Of a stretch of 64,000 bases of DNA, positions 1-9,011 are shown one piece after another. Made by a program: the position numbers and the translations under genes. The DNA lies in assembly GCF_014191985.1 (NCBI RefSeq), contig NZ_JACHXI010000001.1:62001-126000 (forward strand), in the 5' to 3' direction. Origin of the DNA: Azomonas macrocytogenes. GTDB taxonomy: Bacteria; Pseudomonadota; Gammaproteobacteria; Pseudomonadales; Pseudomonadaceae. Below the pieces are notes generated by a model. It saw only the letters and a list, made by a program, of their open reading frames with translations. It was not told the origin of the DNA and made no database searches. Within the stretch, counting starts at the first letter, position 1, and each line of letters opens with the position of its first letter.

Positions 1-329
1 TAAGCGGTCATCGATACTTTGCGCTCGGCGCTGGAATTGTCGGGCATGATCAGGATCATCCGGTAGCCCTTGATCGCCGCTGCCATGGCCAGCGCGATTC
101 CGGTATTGCCGGACGTGGCTTCGATCAAGGTATCGCCCGGCTGGATATCGCCGCGCAATTCGGCGCGGCTGATCATCGACAGGGCCGGACGATCCTTCAC
201 CGAGCCCGCCGGATTATTGCCTTCGAGCTTGACCAGCAGCGTGTTGCTGGTCTCGCCTGGCAAGCGTTGCAGACGAACCAGTGGCGTGTTGCCAATGCAC
301 TCGGCGACGGTCGGATATTGGATAGTCAT
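1..329 (-). CDS. cysM: Cysteine synthase B (O-acetylserine sulfhydrylase), N-terminal part
   Basis: Pyridoxal-phosphate enzyme making cysteine from O-acetylserine and sulfide or thiosulfate. The reverse strand reads MTIQYPTVAECIGNTPLVRL from position 329. It continues with the PLP lysine motif NPAGSVKDRP and the substrate loop EATSGNTG, both diagnostic of the CysK/CysM family. The SVKDR context and the Pseudomonas neighbourhood (cysM divergent from gacS) favour CysM over CysK. The gene runs off the left edge, so only about 109 codons are present and the C-terminal half cannot be judged. The ATG at 329 is the natural start because it precedes the conserved N-terminal block directly. Confidence 0.93.
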   Translation of the reverse strand, partial: MTIQYPTVAECIGNTPLVRLQRLPGETSNTLLVKLEGNNPAGSVKDRPALSMISRAELRGDIQPGDTLIEATSGNTGIALAMAAAIKGYRMILIMPDNSSAERKVSMTA

Positions 330-501
330 GGCAGCTCGGTCCTGGCAATGAAGCTATACATCATAACGCAACAAAACGAAGAGATACCCCAGCTGCGTTC
401 AGCCGTGTCAGAAACGAGATACCGGTCCGATTTGTCATTCGGCAGGGCCGCCGGCGAACCGCTACACTAGCCTGCTGGCTAAATCGCAGAGGATCGGGTT
501 C

Positions 502-3237
502 GTGCTGAATGACCTCGGAATCAAAGGTCGTGTGCTGATGCTCACGCTGCTGCCCAGCACCTTGCTGGCTCTGGTACTGGGCGTGTATTTCACCCGCGCA
601 CAGCTGCTGGATATGCGCGACCAATTGCATGTGCGCGGCGAACTGATCGCCAGACAGCTCGCCCCGCTGGTCGCCCCGGCCCTGGACCGCAGCCAGGATC
701 GGCGTCTGCAGCGCATCCTCAATGACGTACTCAACCAACCCGATGTGCGCACCATTATCCTGCTCAACCCCGATCGGACCCTGCGCGCCCACTCCGGGCC
801 GAACATGCTCACGCCTTCGCCGCATAGCGACCCACTGGATCTGACCCAGGCCAGCGGCACGGATACCACGCGCATCCTGATGCCGGTACTCGGTCGCCAT
901 CTGCACCTGGCCGACGACCGCAACGGCATAGACACTCGCCTGATCGGCTGGCTCGAACTCGAAATGTCCCATGAAGGAACCTTGCTGCGCGGCTATCGCC
1001 GGCTCTTCACCAGCCTGATGCTGGTCGGCGCCAGCCTGCTCATCACGGGCCTACTCGCCATCCGCATGAGCCGCACCATCACCCTGCCGCTGCTGCGCAT
1101 CAAGCTGGCCGTGGCGCAGCTCAAGGAAGGCCACCTGGAAACCCGCCTGCCGCCGCTTGGCAGCCATGAGATGGACGAGCTTGCCTCCGGCATCAACAGC
1201 ATGGCCGAAGCCTTGTTCAGTGGCCGGGAAGAATTGCAGCAGAGCATCGACCAAGCCACCGAGGATGTCCGCCAGAACCTGGAAACCATCGAGATCCAGA
1301 ACATCGAACTGGATCTGGCGCGCAAGGAAGCCCTGGAAGCGAGCCGGATCAAATCCGAATTTCTCGCTAACATCAGCCACGAAATACGGACACCGCTCAA
1401 CAGCATCCTGGGTTTCACCCGCCTGCTGCAGAAAAGCGAACTCGTACCGCGTCAGCAGGACTATCTCGCCACTATCGAAAAATCGGCTGACAACCTGCTC
1501 GATATCATCAACGAAATCCTCGATTTCTCGAAAATCGAAGCCGGCAAGCTGGTTCTGGAAAACATTCCATTCAATCTACGCGACGTCATCGAAGATGCCA
1601 TGACCATGCTGGCGCCTACGGCGCATACCAAACAGCTGGAGCTGATCTGCCTGATCTATCGCGACACGCCGCTACAGCTGATCGGCGATCCGCTGCGTCT
1701 GAAGCAGGTTCTTACCAACCTGATCAGTAATGCCGTCAAATTCACCAGCCAGGGCGATATCGTGGTCCGCGCCATGGTGGAAGAAGAAAGCAACCAGCAC
1801 GCCCAACTGCGCATCAGCGTGCAAGATACCGGCATCGGCCTGGACGAACAGGAAATCCGCATGCTGTTCCAGGCTTTTACCCAAACCGACAACTCACTTT
1901 CCCGCCAGCCAGGAGGCACCGGCCTGGGCCTGGTGATCTCCAAGCGCCTGATCGAGCAGATGGGCGGTGAGATCGGCGTCAGCAGCTCGCCCGGCGAGGG
2001 TTCGACCTTCTGGATCTGCCTGAACCTGGACAAGGCCTACGACGACGCCGTGGACCATCACCGTTCGCCGCTTCCCGGTGGCCGCGTAGCGCTGCTGGAA
2101 CCGAACTTGCTGACTCGCCAGGCCCTGCAGCATCAACTGGAAGACCTGAACTTGCAGGTCATGCACTTCGAGACCCTGGAAATTCTCTACGAAGCGGTCA
2201 GCACCGCACACCAGGCGAACAGCCCGATCGATTTCGCGCTGCTCGATTTCGCCCGCCAGCAGGAATGCCTGACCGATCTGCCCCAATACCTGAAGCAGTT
2301 GGAAGCCTTTGGCTGCAAAGTACTCTTACTCTGTGAACAGGCACCGCACCAGAAGAGCCTGCTGGATTACCCGGCCCGCCTGCTGGCCAAACCGGTCTGC
2401 ACCCGCAAACTGCAGGAGGAGTTGACCAACCTCGTCGGCAGGCACTTGCCGGCGCTGGAAAAGCTCATCATTCCCCATGCACCACGGATACTGTGCGTGG
2501 ACGACAATGCCGCCAACCTGCTACTGGTCGAGACGCTCTTGAGTGACATGGGTGCCGAAGTGGAAGCTATCGACAACGGCATGGATGCCTTCGAAGCTGT
2601 GAAACACAAGACTTTCGACCTGGTATTCATGGACATGCAGATGCCCGGCATGGACGGCCGCCAGACTACCGAGGCGATCCGCCAATGGGAGAACGAGCAC
2701 AACAACCTGCCATTGCCCATCGTCGCACTGACTGCACATGCGCTGGCCAGCGAAAAGCGCCTGCTGTTGCAGGATGGTCTCGACGATTACATGACCAAGC
2801 CGATCAACGAACGTCAACTGGCACAAGTGGTGCTGAAATGGACCGGCCTTTCCTTGCAGCAGAAGGATTCGTCGCAACCGGAGCAACAGGCGCTGTCGGA
2901 CAACAGCCACAGCGTGCTGGATGCCGAAGAAGGCCTGCGCCTGGCTGCCGGCAAGGCGGATCTGGCCAAGGACATGCTGGGTATGCTGCTGGCATCGCTA
3001 CCGGCCGACCGCCAGGCCATTCGCCAGGCCCGGGCAGCGGGTAATCACCAGACGCTGATCGACCACGTCCACCGCCTGCATGGAGCAACACGCTATTGCG
3101 GCGTTCCCCAACTGCGCACCGCCTGCCAGCGCAGCGAAACCCTGCTCAAACAGGACCATATCGATGCCCAGCTGGCGCTGGACGAACTCGACACAGCCAT
3201 TGCCCGGCTGGCTCGGGAAACCGGTGTAGATGCCTGA
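502..3237 (+). CDS. gacS: GacS/BarA-type tripartite hybrid sensor histidine kinase
   Basis: Inner-membrane sensor that phosphorylates the response regulator GacA, controlling the Rsm small RNAs and secondary metabolism (family knowledge). The 911 residues show a first membrane segment near 10-30, a periplasmic loop to about 165, a second membrane segment at about 168-187 and a HAMP linker to about 240. The kinase H-box follows, with NISHEIRTPLN placing the phospho-histidine at H293, and then an ATPase domain with the TGLGLVISKRL G-box near 480. The receiver domain has the acidic pair at 667-668 and phospho-acceptor D711 (LVFMDMQMPG). The C-terminal HPt domain has H857 in HRLHGATRYCG. The start is a GTG at 502, which gives the canonical Pseudomonas N-terminus (MLNDLGIKGRV). 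The gene is divergent from cysM and intact. Confidence 0.96.
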   Translation: MLNDLGIKGRVLMLTLLPSTLLALVLGVYFTRAQLLDMRDQLHVRGELIARQLAPLVAPALDRSQDRRLQRILNDVLNQPDVRTIILLNPDRTLRAHSGPNMLTPSPHSDPLDLTQASGTDTTRILMPVLGRHLHLADDRNGIDTRLIGWLELEMSHEGTLLRGYRRLFTSLMLVGASLLITGLLAIRMSRTITLPLLRIKLAVAQLKEGHLETRLPPLGSHEMDELASGINSMAEALFSGREELQQSIDQATEDVRQNLETIEIQNIELDLARKEALEASRIKSEFLANISHEIRTPLNSILGFTRLLQKSELVPRQQDYLATIEKSADNLLDIINEILDFSKIEAGKLVLENIPFNLRDVIEDAMTMLAPTAHTKQLELICLIYRDTPLQLIGDPLRLKQVLTNLISNAVKFTSQGDIVVRAMVEEESNQHAQLRISVQDTGIGLDEQEIRMLFQAFTQTDNSLSRQPGGTGLGLVISKRLIEQMGGEIGVSSSPGEGSTFWICLNLDKAYDDAVDHHRSPLPGGRVALLEPNLLTRQALQHQLEDLNLQVMHFETLEILYEAVSTAHQANSPIDFALLDFARQQECLTDLPQYLKQLEAFGCKVLLLCEQAPHQKSLLDYPARLLAKPVCTRKLQEELTNLVGRHLPALEKLIIPHAPRILCVDDNAANLLLVETLLSDMGAEVEAIDNGMDAFEAVKHKTFDLVFMDMQMPGMDGRQTTEAIRQWENEHNNLPLPIVALTAHALASEKRLLLQDGLDDYMTKPINERQLAQVVLKWTGLSLQQKDSSQPEQQALSDNSHSVLDAEEGLRLAAGKADLAKDMLGMLLASLPADRQAIRQARAAGNHQTLIDHVHRLHGATRYCGVPQLRTACQRSETLLKQDHIDAQLALDELDTAIARLARETGVDA

Positions 3238-3290
3238 AGCGCCGGCCCGGTGCCAGCTGTGCCGCTGTTCCCGGACAGACGGCGATCCTG

Positions 3291-3311
3291 CCGTGCCTCA
3301 TGGAGGCACGG
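3291..3311. terminator. Hairpin downstream of gacS
   Basis: A perfect 9-bp inverted repeat (CCGTGCCTC / GAGGCACGG) with a 3-nt loop lies 54 bases after the gacS stop and before the next gene. It is followed only by TATTTCATC rather than a run of T, so termination would be weak or factor-assisted. Confidence 0.4.
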
Positions 3312-3345
3312 TATTTCATCAATCTTCCGCCTACGGTAATCGATC

Positions 3346-4074
3346 ATGAGCACCCAAGCGCTCGCCCTGTCCTGCGGCATACAGCTACAGACTGATTGGC
3401 CCTTGCCCTGTCCGCTCCCGGGGATCTGGCTGTCGAGTACGGACTTCGAACCCACCCAACTGGACCTGCGGGACTTCGAACGCCTGGGCATTGCTGTGCC
3501 ACGGGGCGTCCCCAAGCGGCAAGCCGAATACCTCGCCGGGCGCTGCTGCGCACGGGAATCGCTCCTGCAGCTCACCGGCCAGCCGACTATTCCCGGCAAA
3601 ACCGCAGACCGTGCGCCGTGCTGGCCACCAGGCGTAGTCGGTTCGATCACCCATACACATGGCTGGGCAGCGGCCATGACGGCCTGGGCCAGCGACTGGC
3701 AAGCCCTCGGCCTGGATGCAGAAATCCTGATGAGTACCGCCCGAGCCGATCATCTGGCCCGGGAAATCCTCACCCCCGGCGAATACGCACACTACAGGAA
3801 CCAACCGGAGAGCCAGCGTGGATTTCTCGCGACGCTCACCTTTTCTTTAAAGGAAAGCCTGTTCAAGGCGCTCTACCCGCTGGTAGGCAAGCACTTCTAT
3901 TTCCAGGACGCCGAACTGCTCACCCACACATTGGACGGCCAGGCCCGCATGCGGCTTTTACTCGATTTATCCGCACAATGGCGCACCGGAAGCGAACTCA
4001 CAGGACAGTTCGCCCTGCAGGATGAGCGCCTGCTCAGCCTGATTGCCGTTCCCACCAACCGGCCGACAGCCTGA
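3346..4074 (+). CDS. 4'-phosphopantetheinyl transferase (EntD/PcpS type)
   Basis: Transfers the phosphopantetheine arm of CoA onto carrier-protein serines for fatty acid, siderophore or other nonribosomal synthesis. The 242-residue protein has the EntD-like N-terminal block KRQAEYLAGRCCARESL and the core motif GVVGSITHTHGWAAAM. The metal-binding LGLDAEIL follows, then the catalytic FSLKESLFKALYP (the W/F-x-x-KEA/S-x-x-K signature). In Pseudomonas a single enzyme of this kind (PcpS) often serves all carrier proteins. Symbol withheld because PcpS and EntD cannot be separated by eye. The ATG at 3346 follows an AT-rich leader. The gene stands alone between gacS and the nrd control region. Confidence 0.9.
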   Translation: MSTQALALSCGIQLQTDWPLPCPLPGIWLSSTDFEPTQLDLRDFERLGIAVPRGVPKRQAEYLAGRCCARESLLQLTGQPTIPGKTADRAPCWPPGVVGSITHTHGWAAAMTAWASDWQALGLDAEILMSTARADHLAREILTPGEYAHYRNQPESQRGFLATLTFSLKESLFKALYPLVGKHFYFQDAELLTHTLDGQARMRLLLDLSAQWRTGSELTGQFALQDERLLSLIAVPTNRPTA

Positions 4075-4088
4075 ACTCACGAGTACAG

Positions 4089-4104
4089 ACACAACATATA
4101 GTGT
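4089..4104. promoter_or_regulatory. NrdR box upstream of nrdA
   Basis: The 16-mer ACACAACATATAGTGT closely fits the NrdR consensus (ACAC-N-A-TATAT-N-GTGT type). NrdR is the ATP/dATP-sensing repressor of ribonucleotide reductase genes. The site lies 476 bases before the nrdA ATG and 15 bases after the phosphopantetheinyl transferase stop. Confidence 0.75.
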
Positions 4105-4211
4105 TTTGCATTTCAATCGGAAAATTCACTTTTTTACCTCGTCCGCCAGGAATGACAGGCAACCTAGAAGCCACAAGCTCTGCAGCCCTCCATCCCAAGC
4201 CCACCCACACT

Positions 4212-4220
4212 TTATCCACA
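4212..4220 (+). promoter_or_regulatory. Perfect DnaA box TTATCCACA upstream of nrdA
   Basis: The nonamer TTATCCACA is the high-affinity DnaA site. DnaA control of nrdAB is established in E. coli, where it ties dNTP supply to replication initiation. Here the box sits between the NrdR box and the AT-rich dyads. I saw no cluster of further boxes, so this is a regulatory site and not an origin. Confidence 0.6.
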
Positions 4221-4257
4221 GCTTGTTCTATCTTGCACAGGCCGGAAAGCCTGTCTA

Positions 4258-4278
4258 TTGTGTTTAAAGTAAACACAA
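4258..4278. promoter_or_regulatory. Perfect 8-bp-arm dyad in the nrdA control region
   Basis: Arms TTGTGTTT and AAACACAA flank a 5-base centre (AAAGT). It lies 2 bases before the next palindrome and looks like an operator for a dimeric regulator. The binding protein is not identifiable by eye. Confidence 0.5.
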
Positions 4279-4279
4279 A

Positions 4280-4294
4280 CCCCAATATATGGGG
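4280..4294. promoter_or_regulatory. CCCC-AATATAT-GGGG palindrome, second NrdR-like site or terminator
   Basis: Symmetrical CCCC/GGGG arms around AATATAT resemble the AT core of an NrdR box, and NrdR commonly binds paired boxes. The same arms are extended by AAA/TTT and followed by six T, so an intrinsic terminator or attenuator ending upstream transcription is an equally good reading. Confidence 0.45.
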
Positions 4295-4564
4295 TTTTTT
4301 ATTTACCAATCCCTATTGACACACTGACTTGTGAAGAGCGTCATGGCATTCATCGTCCGACTTTGACGAGAATCAATCGCGTCCTTGCCCTGCCTGCTTT
4401 GCCGCAGCGAGCGATGGAAAAAGCCGGCCGAGCAGCACCACGAAAGCCTGACAAGCTGGCGAACATGACACTACATCTTGTGGTCAAGAAGAGAACGAAT
4501 TCCCTGGAGCGATCCTTGTGATCGCCCCGACGATTTTCCAGCTATTGCAGAGGAGCAGAGAGCG

Positions 4565-7444
4565 ATGGAGACAGAAAGCAACCGCGAGAGACACCAGGTC
4601 ACCGATCTTCACGATCTGACCACCATTGCTCCCGGCCAGCTGCGTGTAATCAAGCGCAACGGGACAGTCGTGCCCTATACCGACGACAAGATCACGGTGG
4701 CCATCAGCAAGGCGTTCCTCGCTGTGGAAGGCACTTCTGCCTCTGCTTCGTCGCGCATCCACGACACCGTGCGCCGCCTGACCGACCAGGTCACGGCCAT
4801 CTTCAAACGCCGCATGCCATCAGGCGGCGTGATCCATATCGAGGAAATCCAGGATCAGGTCGAACTGGCCCTGATGCGTACCGGCGAGCACAAGATCGCC
4901 CGCAGTTACGTGATCTACCGCGAAGCCCGTGCCCAGGAGCGCAAGCGCAGCAGCGGCGACGTGCTCCAGCCGCACCCAAGCATCCGGGTCACCAAGCTTG
5001 ACGGCCAGCTCAGCCCGCTGGACATGGGACGCCTGCAGACCATCATCCGCGAAGCCTGCGAAGGGCTGGCCGAAGTCGACGGCGCGCTGATCGAGAAGGA
5101 GAGCCTGAAGAATCTCTACGACGGCGTGGCCGAGAAGGATGTCAACACCGCCCTGGTGATGACCGCCCGCACCCTGGTCGAGCGCGAGCCGAACTATAGC
5201 CAGGTCACCGCCCGCCTCTTGATGGATACCCTGCGCAGCGAAGCCCTGGGTGTTCTCGCCATTGCCGAGAACGCCACCCATCACGAGATGGCCGACCTCT
5301 ACGCCAAGGCCCTGCCCGTCTACGTTGCCAAGGGCATCGAATTCGAATTGCTCGACCCGCAACTGCAAGGCTTCGACCTGGCCAAGCTGGGCGCTGCGAT
5401 CAATCACGAGCGTGACCAGCAGTTCACCTACCTGGGCCTGCAAACCCTCTACGACCGCTATTTCATCCACAAGGACAATGTGCGCTTCGAGCTGCCGCAG
5501 ATCTTTTTCATGCGCGTCGCCATGGGCCTGGCCCTGGAAGAGCCACGTAAGAACGAGCGCGCCATCGAGTTCTACCACCTGCTCTCGTCCTTCGACTACA
5601 TGGCCTCCACGCCAACCCTGTTCAACGCCGGCACCTTGCGCTCACAGCTTTCCTCCTGCTACCTGACCACCGTACCGGACGACCTTTCCGGCATCTACGG
5701 CGCCATCCACGACAACGCCATGCTCTCCAAATTCGCGGGCGGCCTGGGCAATGACTGGACGCCGGTGCGGGCACTGGGCTCCTACATCAAGGGTACCAAC
5801 GGCAAGAGCCAGGGCGTCGTGCCCTTCCTCAAGGTCGTGAACGACACCGCCGTCGCGGTCAACCAGGGTGGCAAGCGCAAGGGCGCAGTCTGCTCCTACC
5901 TGGAAACCTGGCACCTGGACATCGAGGAATTCCTCGAACTGCGCAAGAACACCGGTGACGACCGCCGCCGCACCCACGACATGAACACCGCCAACTGGAT
6001 TCCTGACCTGTTCATGAAGCGCGTGTTCGAAGACGGCCCCTGGACCCTCTTCTCGCCTTCCGACACACCCGACTTGCACGACCTGACCGGCCGCGCCTTC
6101 GAAGCGCGTTATAGCCAATACGAAGCCCAGGCCCGGTCCGGCCAGATCAAGCTATTCAAGACCCTGCCGGCCAAGGATCTGTGGCGCAAGATGCTCTCCA
6201 TGCTGTTCGAGACCGGCCACCCGTGGCTGACCTTCAAGGACCCGTGCAACCTGCGCAGCCCGCAGCAGCACGTTGGCGTAGTGCATTCATCCAACCTCTG
6301 CACCGAAATCACCCTGAACACCAGCCAGGAAGAAATCGCCGTGTGCAACCTGGGTTCGGTGAACCTGGTGAATCACATCACCGATGGCAAGCTGGACCTG
6401 GCCAAGCTGGAACGCACTGTCCACACCGCCGTGCGCATGCTCGATAACGTCATCGACATCAACTACTACTCGGTGCCGCAAGCGAAGAACTCCAACCTCA
6501 AGCACCGCCCGGTCGGGCTTGGCATCATGGGCTTCCAGGACGCGCTGTACCTGCAACACCTGCCCTATGGCTCGGACGCCGCCGTAGCCTTTGCCGACCA
6601 GTCGATGGAAGCCATCAGCTACTTCGCCATCCAGGCCTCCTGCGACCTGGCAGACGAGCGCGGCGCCTATTCCACCTTCACCGGCTCGCTCTGGTCCAAA
6701 GGCATCCTGCCGCTGGATTCGCTGGACATCCTCACCGAAGAGCGCGGCAACCAATACATCGACGTCGACCGTAGCCAGAGCCTGGACTGGACGCCACTGC
6801 GCGAGCGCGTCCAGAAAGGCATCCGCAACTCCAACATCATGGCCATCGCCCCGACCGCGACCATCGCCAATATCACCGGCGTATCGCAGTCCATCGAGCC
6901 GACCTACCAGAACCTCTACGTGAAATCGAACCTCTCCGGCGAATTCACCGTGATCAACCCTTATCTGGTCCACGATCTCAAGGCCCGGGACCTATGGGAC
7001 CCGGTAATGGTCAACGATCTCAAATACTTCGATGGCTCCGTGCAGCAGATCGAACGTATCCCGCAGGATCTGAAAGACCTCTACGCAACCGCCTTCGAAG
7101 TCGAAACCAAGTGGATCGTCGAAGCCGCCAGCCGCCGCCAGAAGTGGATCGACCAGTCACAGTCGCTCAACCTCTACATCGCCGGCGCCAGCGGCAAGAA
7201 ACTCGACGTGACCTATCGCATGGCCTGGTTCCGTGGTCTGAAGACCACCTACTACCTCCGCGCCCTGGCCGCGACCAGCACCGAAAAATCCACCATCACC
7301 ACCGGCAAGCTCAATGCCGTGTCAGCGGGCGGCAAGGACAGCCAGTCGCAGCAAGTGGCACACAAGACGGAGGAATTCGAAACGCCGGCAGAGGTGCCGC
7401 AGGCGTGCAGTATCGATAACCCTGACTGCGAAGCCTGCCAGTAA
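4565..7444 (+). CDS. nrdA: Ribonucleoside-diphosphate reductase class Ia, alpha subunit
   Basis: Cytoplasmic enzyme reducing ribonucleoside diphosphates to deoxy forms with NrdB. The 959 residues begin with an ATP-cone allosteric domain (RVIKRNGTVVPYTDDK onward). The catalytic barrel carries C365 (SSCYLTT), C579 and E581 (NLCTEI) and C594 (AVCNLGSVNL). The thiol-relay cysteines at the very C-terminus are C948, C955 and C958. The start is the ATG at 4565, preceded by AGGAG 9 bases upstream. An in-frame TTG at 4478 would add 29 residues with no family support. nrdB follows after 209 bases containing a REP-like palindrome, so the two are probably co-transcribed. Confidence 0.97.
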   Translation: METESNRERHQVTDLHDLTTIAPGQLRVIKRNGTVVPYTDDKITVAISKAFLAVEGTSASASSRIHDTVRRLTDQVTAIFKRRMPSGGVIHIEEIQDQVELALMRTGEHKIARSYVIYREARAQERKRSSGDVLQPHPSIRVTKLDGQLSPLDMGRLQTIIREACEGLAEVDGALIEKESLKNLYDGVAEKDVNTALVMTARTLVEREPNYSQVTARLLMDTLRSEALGVLAIAENATHHEMADLYAKALPVYVAKGIEFELLDPQLQGFDLAKLGAAINHERDQQFTYLGLQTLYDRYFIHKDNVRFELPQIFFMRVAMGLALEEPRKNERAIEFYHLLSSFDYMASTPTLFNAGTLRSQLSSCYLTTVPDDLSGIYGAIHDNAMLSKFAGGLGNDWTPVRALGSYIKGTNGKSQGVVPFLKVVNDTAVAVNQGGKRKGAVCSYLETWHLDIEEFLELRKNTGDDRRRTHDMNTANWIPDLFMKRVFEDGPWTLFSPSDTPDLHDLTGRAFEARYSQYEAQARSGQIKLFKTLPAKDLWRKMLSMLFETGHPWLTFKDPCNLRSPQQHVGVVHSSNLCTEITLNTSQEEIAVCNLGSVNLVNHITDGKLDLAKLERTVHTAVRMLDNVIDINYYSVPQAKNSNLKHRPVGLGIMGFQDALYLQHLPYGSDAAVAFADQSMEAISYFAIQASCDLADERGAYSTFTGSLWSKGILPLDSLDILTEERGNQYIDVDRSQSLDWTPLRERVQKGIRNSNIMAIAPTATIANITGVSQSIEPTYQNLYVKSNLSGEFTVINPYLVHDLKARDLWDPVMVNDLKYFDGSVQQIERIPQDLKDLYATAFEVETKWIVEAASRRQKWIDQSQSLNLYIAGASGKKLDVTYRMAWFRGLKTTYYLRALAATSTEKSTITTGKLNAVSAGGKDSQSQQVAHKTEEFETPAEVPQACSIDNPDCEACQ

Positions 7445-7450
7445 ATAACC

Positions 7451-7480
7451 GTAGGGTGGACGACGCTTTGCTCGTCCACC
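7451..7480. repeat. REP-like palindrome between nrdA and nrdB
   Basis: GTAGGGTGGACGA and TCGTCCACC form a stem around GCTTTGC. It belongs to the same GTAGGGTGGA family as the copies near 10.2, 14.4 and 25.4 kb, but with a different stem sequence. Lying between two co-functional genes, it could affect mRNA stability. Confidence 0.7.
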
Positions 7481-7653
7481 AAATGGTGGCTGGCCGTCCG
7501 CCTTGTTGAGCTCAGCGTTGAGCCAACCCTAATGCAGATTTCAGGGCTCTCCCGCGAGGCCCTTCCGACCGATTGCTGGTTTTTGCGCCCCTCGCGCAGA
7601 TCAAAAACGTATCTCCGACCGCCTTGCAGCGGTCCCGACAGGAGGAAAAGCCC

Positions 7654-8907
7654 ATGCTCAGCTGGGACGAATTCGACGAAGACGAAACCACCCTCACCCA
7701 ACCGGCTGCCGCCGCGCCGACGCAGGCCACCGCCGAAATGAGCCTGGAAAAACTCGACAGTGTCGGCGATGCCGCCGCGCATGATGCCCGCGCTGTCGTC
7801 GCCGAAGACTCCGATGCCATCGCCCGTGCCAAGGCTGCATTGAACGATCTGGATGTGCAGGAAGGGCTGGAAGAACTCGAAGGCACCTCCGCCCGCGTGC
7901 GGGTCGACGAAAAGCGCATGATCAACTGCCGCGCCGACCTCAACCAACTGGTGCCCTTCAAATACGACTGGGCCTGGCAGAAATACCTGGACGGCTGCGC
8001 CAACCACTGGATGCCGCAGGAAGTCAGCATGACCACGGACATCGCCCTGTGGAAAAGCCAGGATGGCCTGACCGAGGACGAACGCCGCATCATCAAGCGC
8101 AACCTCGGCTTCTTCTCCACCGCCGACTCACTGGTCGCCAACAACCTGGTGCTGGCCACTTACCGCCTGATCACCAACCCCGAATGCCGCCAGTACATCC
8201 TGCGCCAAGCCTTCGAGGAAGCCATCCACACCCACGCCTACCAATACATCATCGAATCGCTGGGCATGGATGAGGGTGAAATCTTCAACATGTACCACGA
8301 GATTCCAAGCGTCGCGAAAAAAGCCAGTTGGGGCCTCAAGTACACCCGCTCCATCTCCGATCCGACCTTCAACACCGGCACCGTCGAAACCGACAAGCAG
8401 TTCCTGAAAAACCTGATCGCCTACTACTGCGTGCTGGAAGGCGTCTTCTTCTACTGCGGCTTCACCCAGATCCTCTCCATGGGCCGCCGCAACAAAATGA
8501 CCGGCACCGCCGAGCAGTTCCAATACATCCTGCGCGACGAATCCATGCACCTGAACTTCGGCATCGACATGATCAACCAGATCAAGATCGAAAACCCGCA
8601 CCTATGGGATGCCGACATGAAAGACGAAGCCACCCAGATGATCCTCCAGGGCACCCAACTGGAAATCGAATACGCCCGCGACACCATGCCCAGAGGCGTA
8701 CTCGGCATGAACGCCGCGATGATGGAGGACTACCTCAAATTCATCGCCAACCGCCGCCTGATGCAAATCGGCCTCAAGGAAGAGTATCCCGGTACTACCA
8801 ACCCCTTCCCCTGGATGAGCGAAATGATGGATTTGAAGAAGGAAAAGAACTTCTTCGAGACACGGGTAATCGAGTATCAGACGGGAGGGGCGTTGAGCTG
8901 GGATTGA
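7654..8907 (+). CDS. nrdB: Ribonucleoside-diphosphate reductase class Ia, beta subunit
   Basis: Ferritin-like subunit holding the diiron centre and tyrosyl radical. The 417 residues start [11 protein letters not shown] at ATG 7654, with GGAGG 8 bases upstream. An earlier in-frame start at 7573 is not supported. The metal/radical segment [11 protein letters not shown] gives E189, H192 and the radical tyrosine Y196 in the E. coli spacing (E115/H118/Y122). A second ligand block [11 protein letters not shown] follows. The acidic, Ala/Pro-rich N-terminal 60 residues are typical of Pseudomonas NrdB. Confidence 0.97.
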   Translation: MLSWDEFDEDETTLTQPAAAAPTQATAEMSLEKLDSVGDAAAHDARAVVAEDSDAIARAKAALNDLDVQEGLEELEGTSARVRVDEKRMINCRADLNQLVPFKYDWAWQKYLDGCANHWMPQEVSMTTDIALWKSQDGLTEDERRIIKRNLGFFSTADSLVANNLVLATYRLITNPECRQYILRQAFEEAIHTHAYQYIIESLGMDEGEIFNMYHEIPSVAKKASWGLKYTRSISDPTFNTGTVETDKQFLKNLIAYYCVLEGVFFYCGFTQILSMGRRNKMTGTAEQFQYILRDESMHLNFGIDMINQIKIENPHLWDADMKDEATQMILQGTQLEIEYARDTMPRGVLGMNAAMMEDYLKFIANRRLMQIGLKEEYPGTTNPFPWMSEMMDLKKEKNFFETRVIEYQTGGALSWD

Positions 8908-9011
8908 TATATATGGCGTTGATGTTCTGACGCGCTCAATCAAAGGATGTTCTGCACCAAATGGGGTAATTGTCTATGCTATTTGGTGCCTAATAGAAGT
9001 TATATCTCACC

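Larger units (their letters stand above)
4075..4564 (+). promoter_or_regulatory. Control region and long leader of nrdA
   Basis: This 490-base stretch holds no convincing gene. It contains an NrdR box, a perfect DnaA box, a 21-bp dyad and an AT-centred palindrome, listed separately, followed by about 270 bases of leader before nrdA. A TTGACA hexamer lies at 4316-4321, but I see no good -10 at the expected distance, so the transcription start cannot be placed. Confidence 0.6.

Noticed and set aside
4212-4220. A replication origin, because of the perfect DnaA box.
   Set aside because: Only one box, with no dnaA, dnaN or clustered boxes nearby; regulation of nrdA is the better explanation.
4478-4564. 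An upstream TTG start for nrdA adding 29 residues.
   Set aside because: The added residues are absent from the family and the ATG at 4565 has a good AGGAG.
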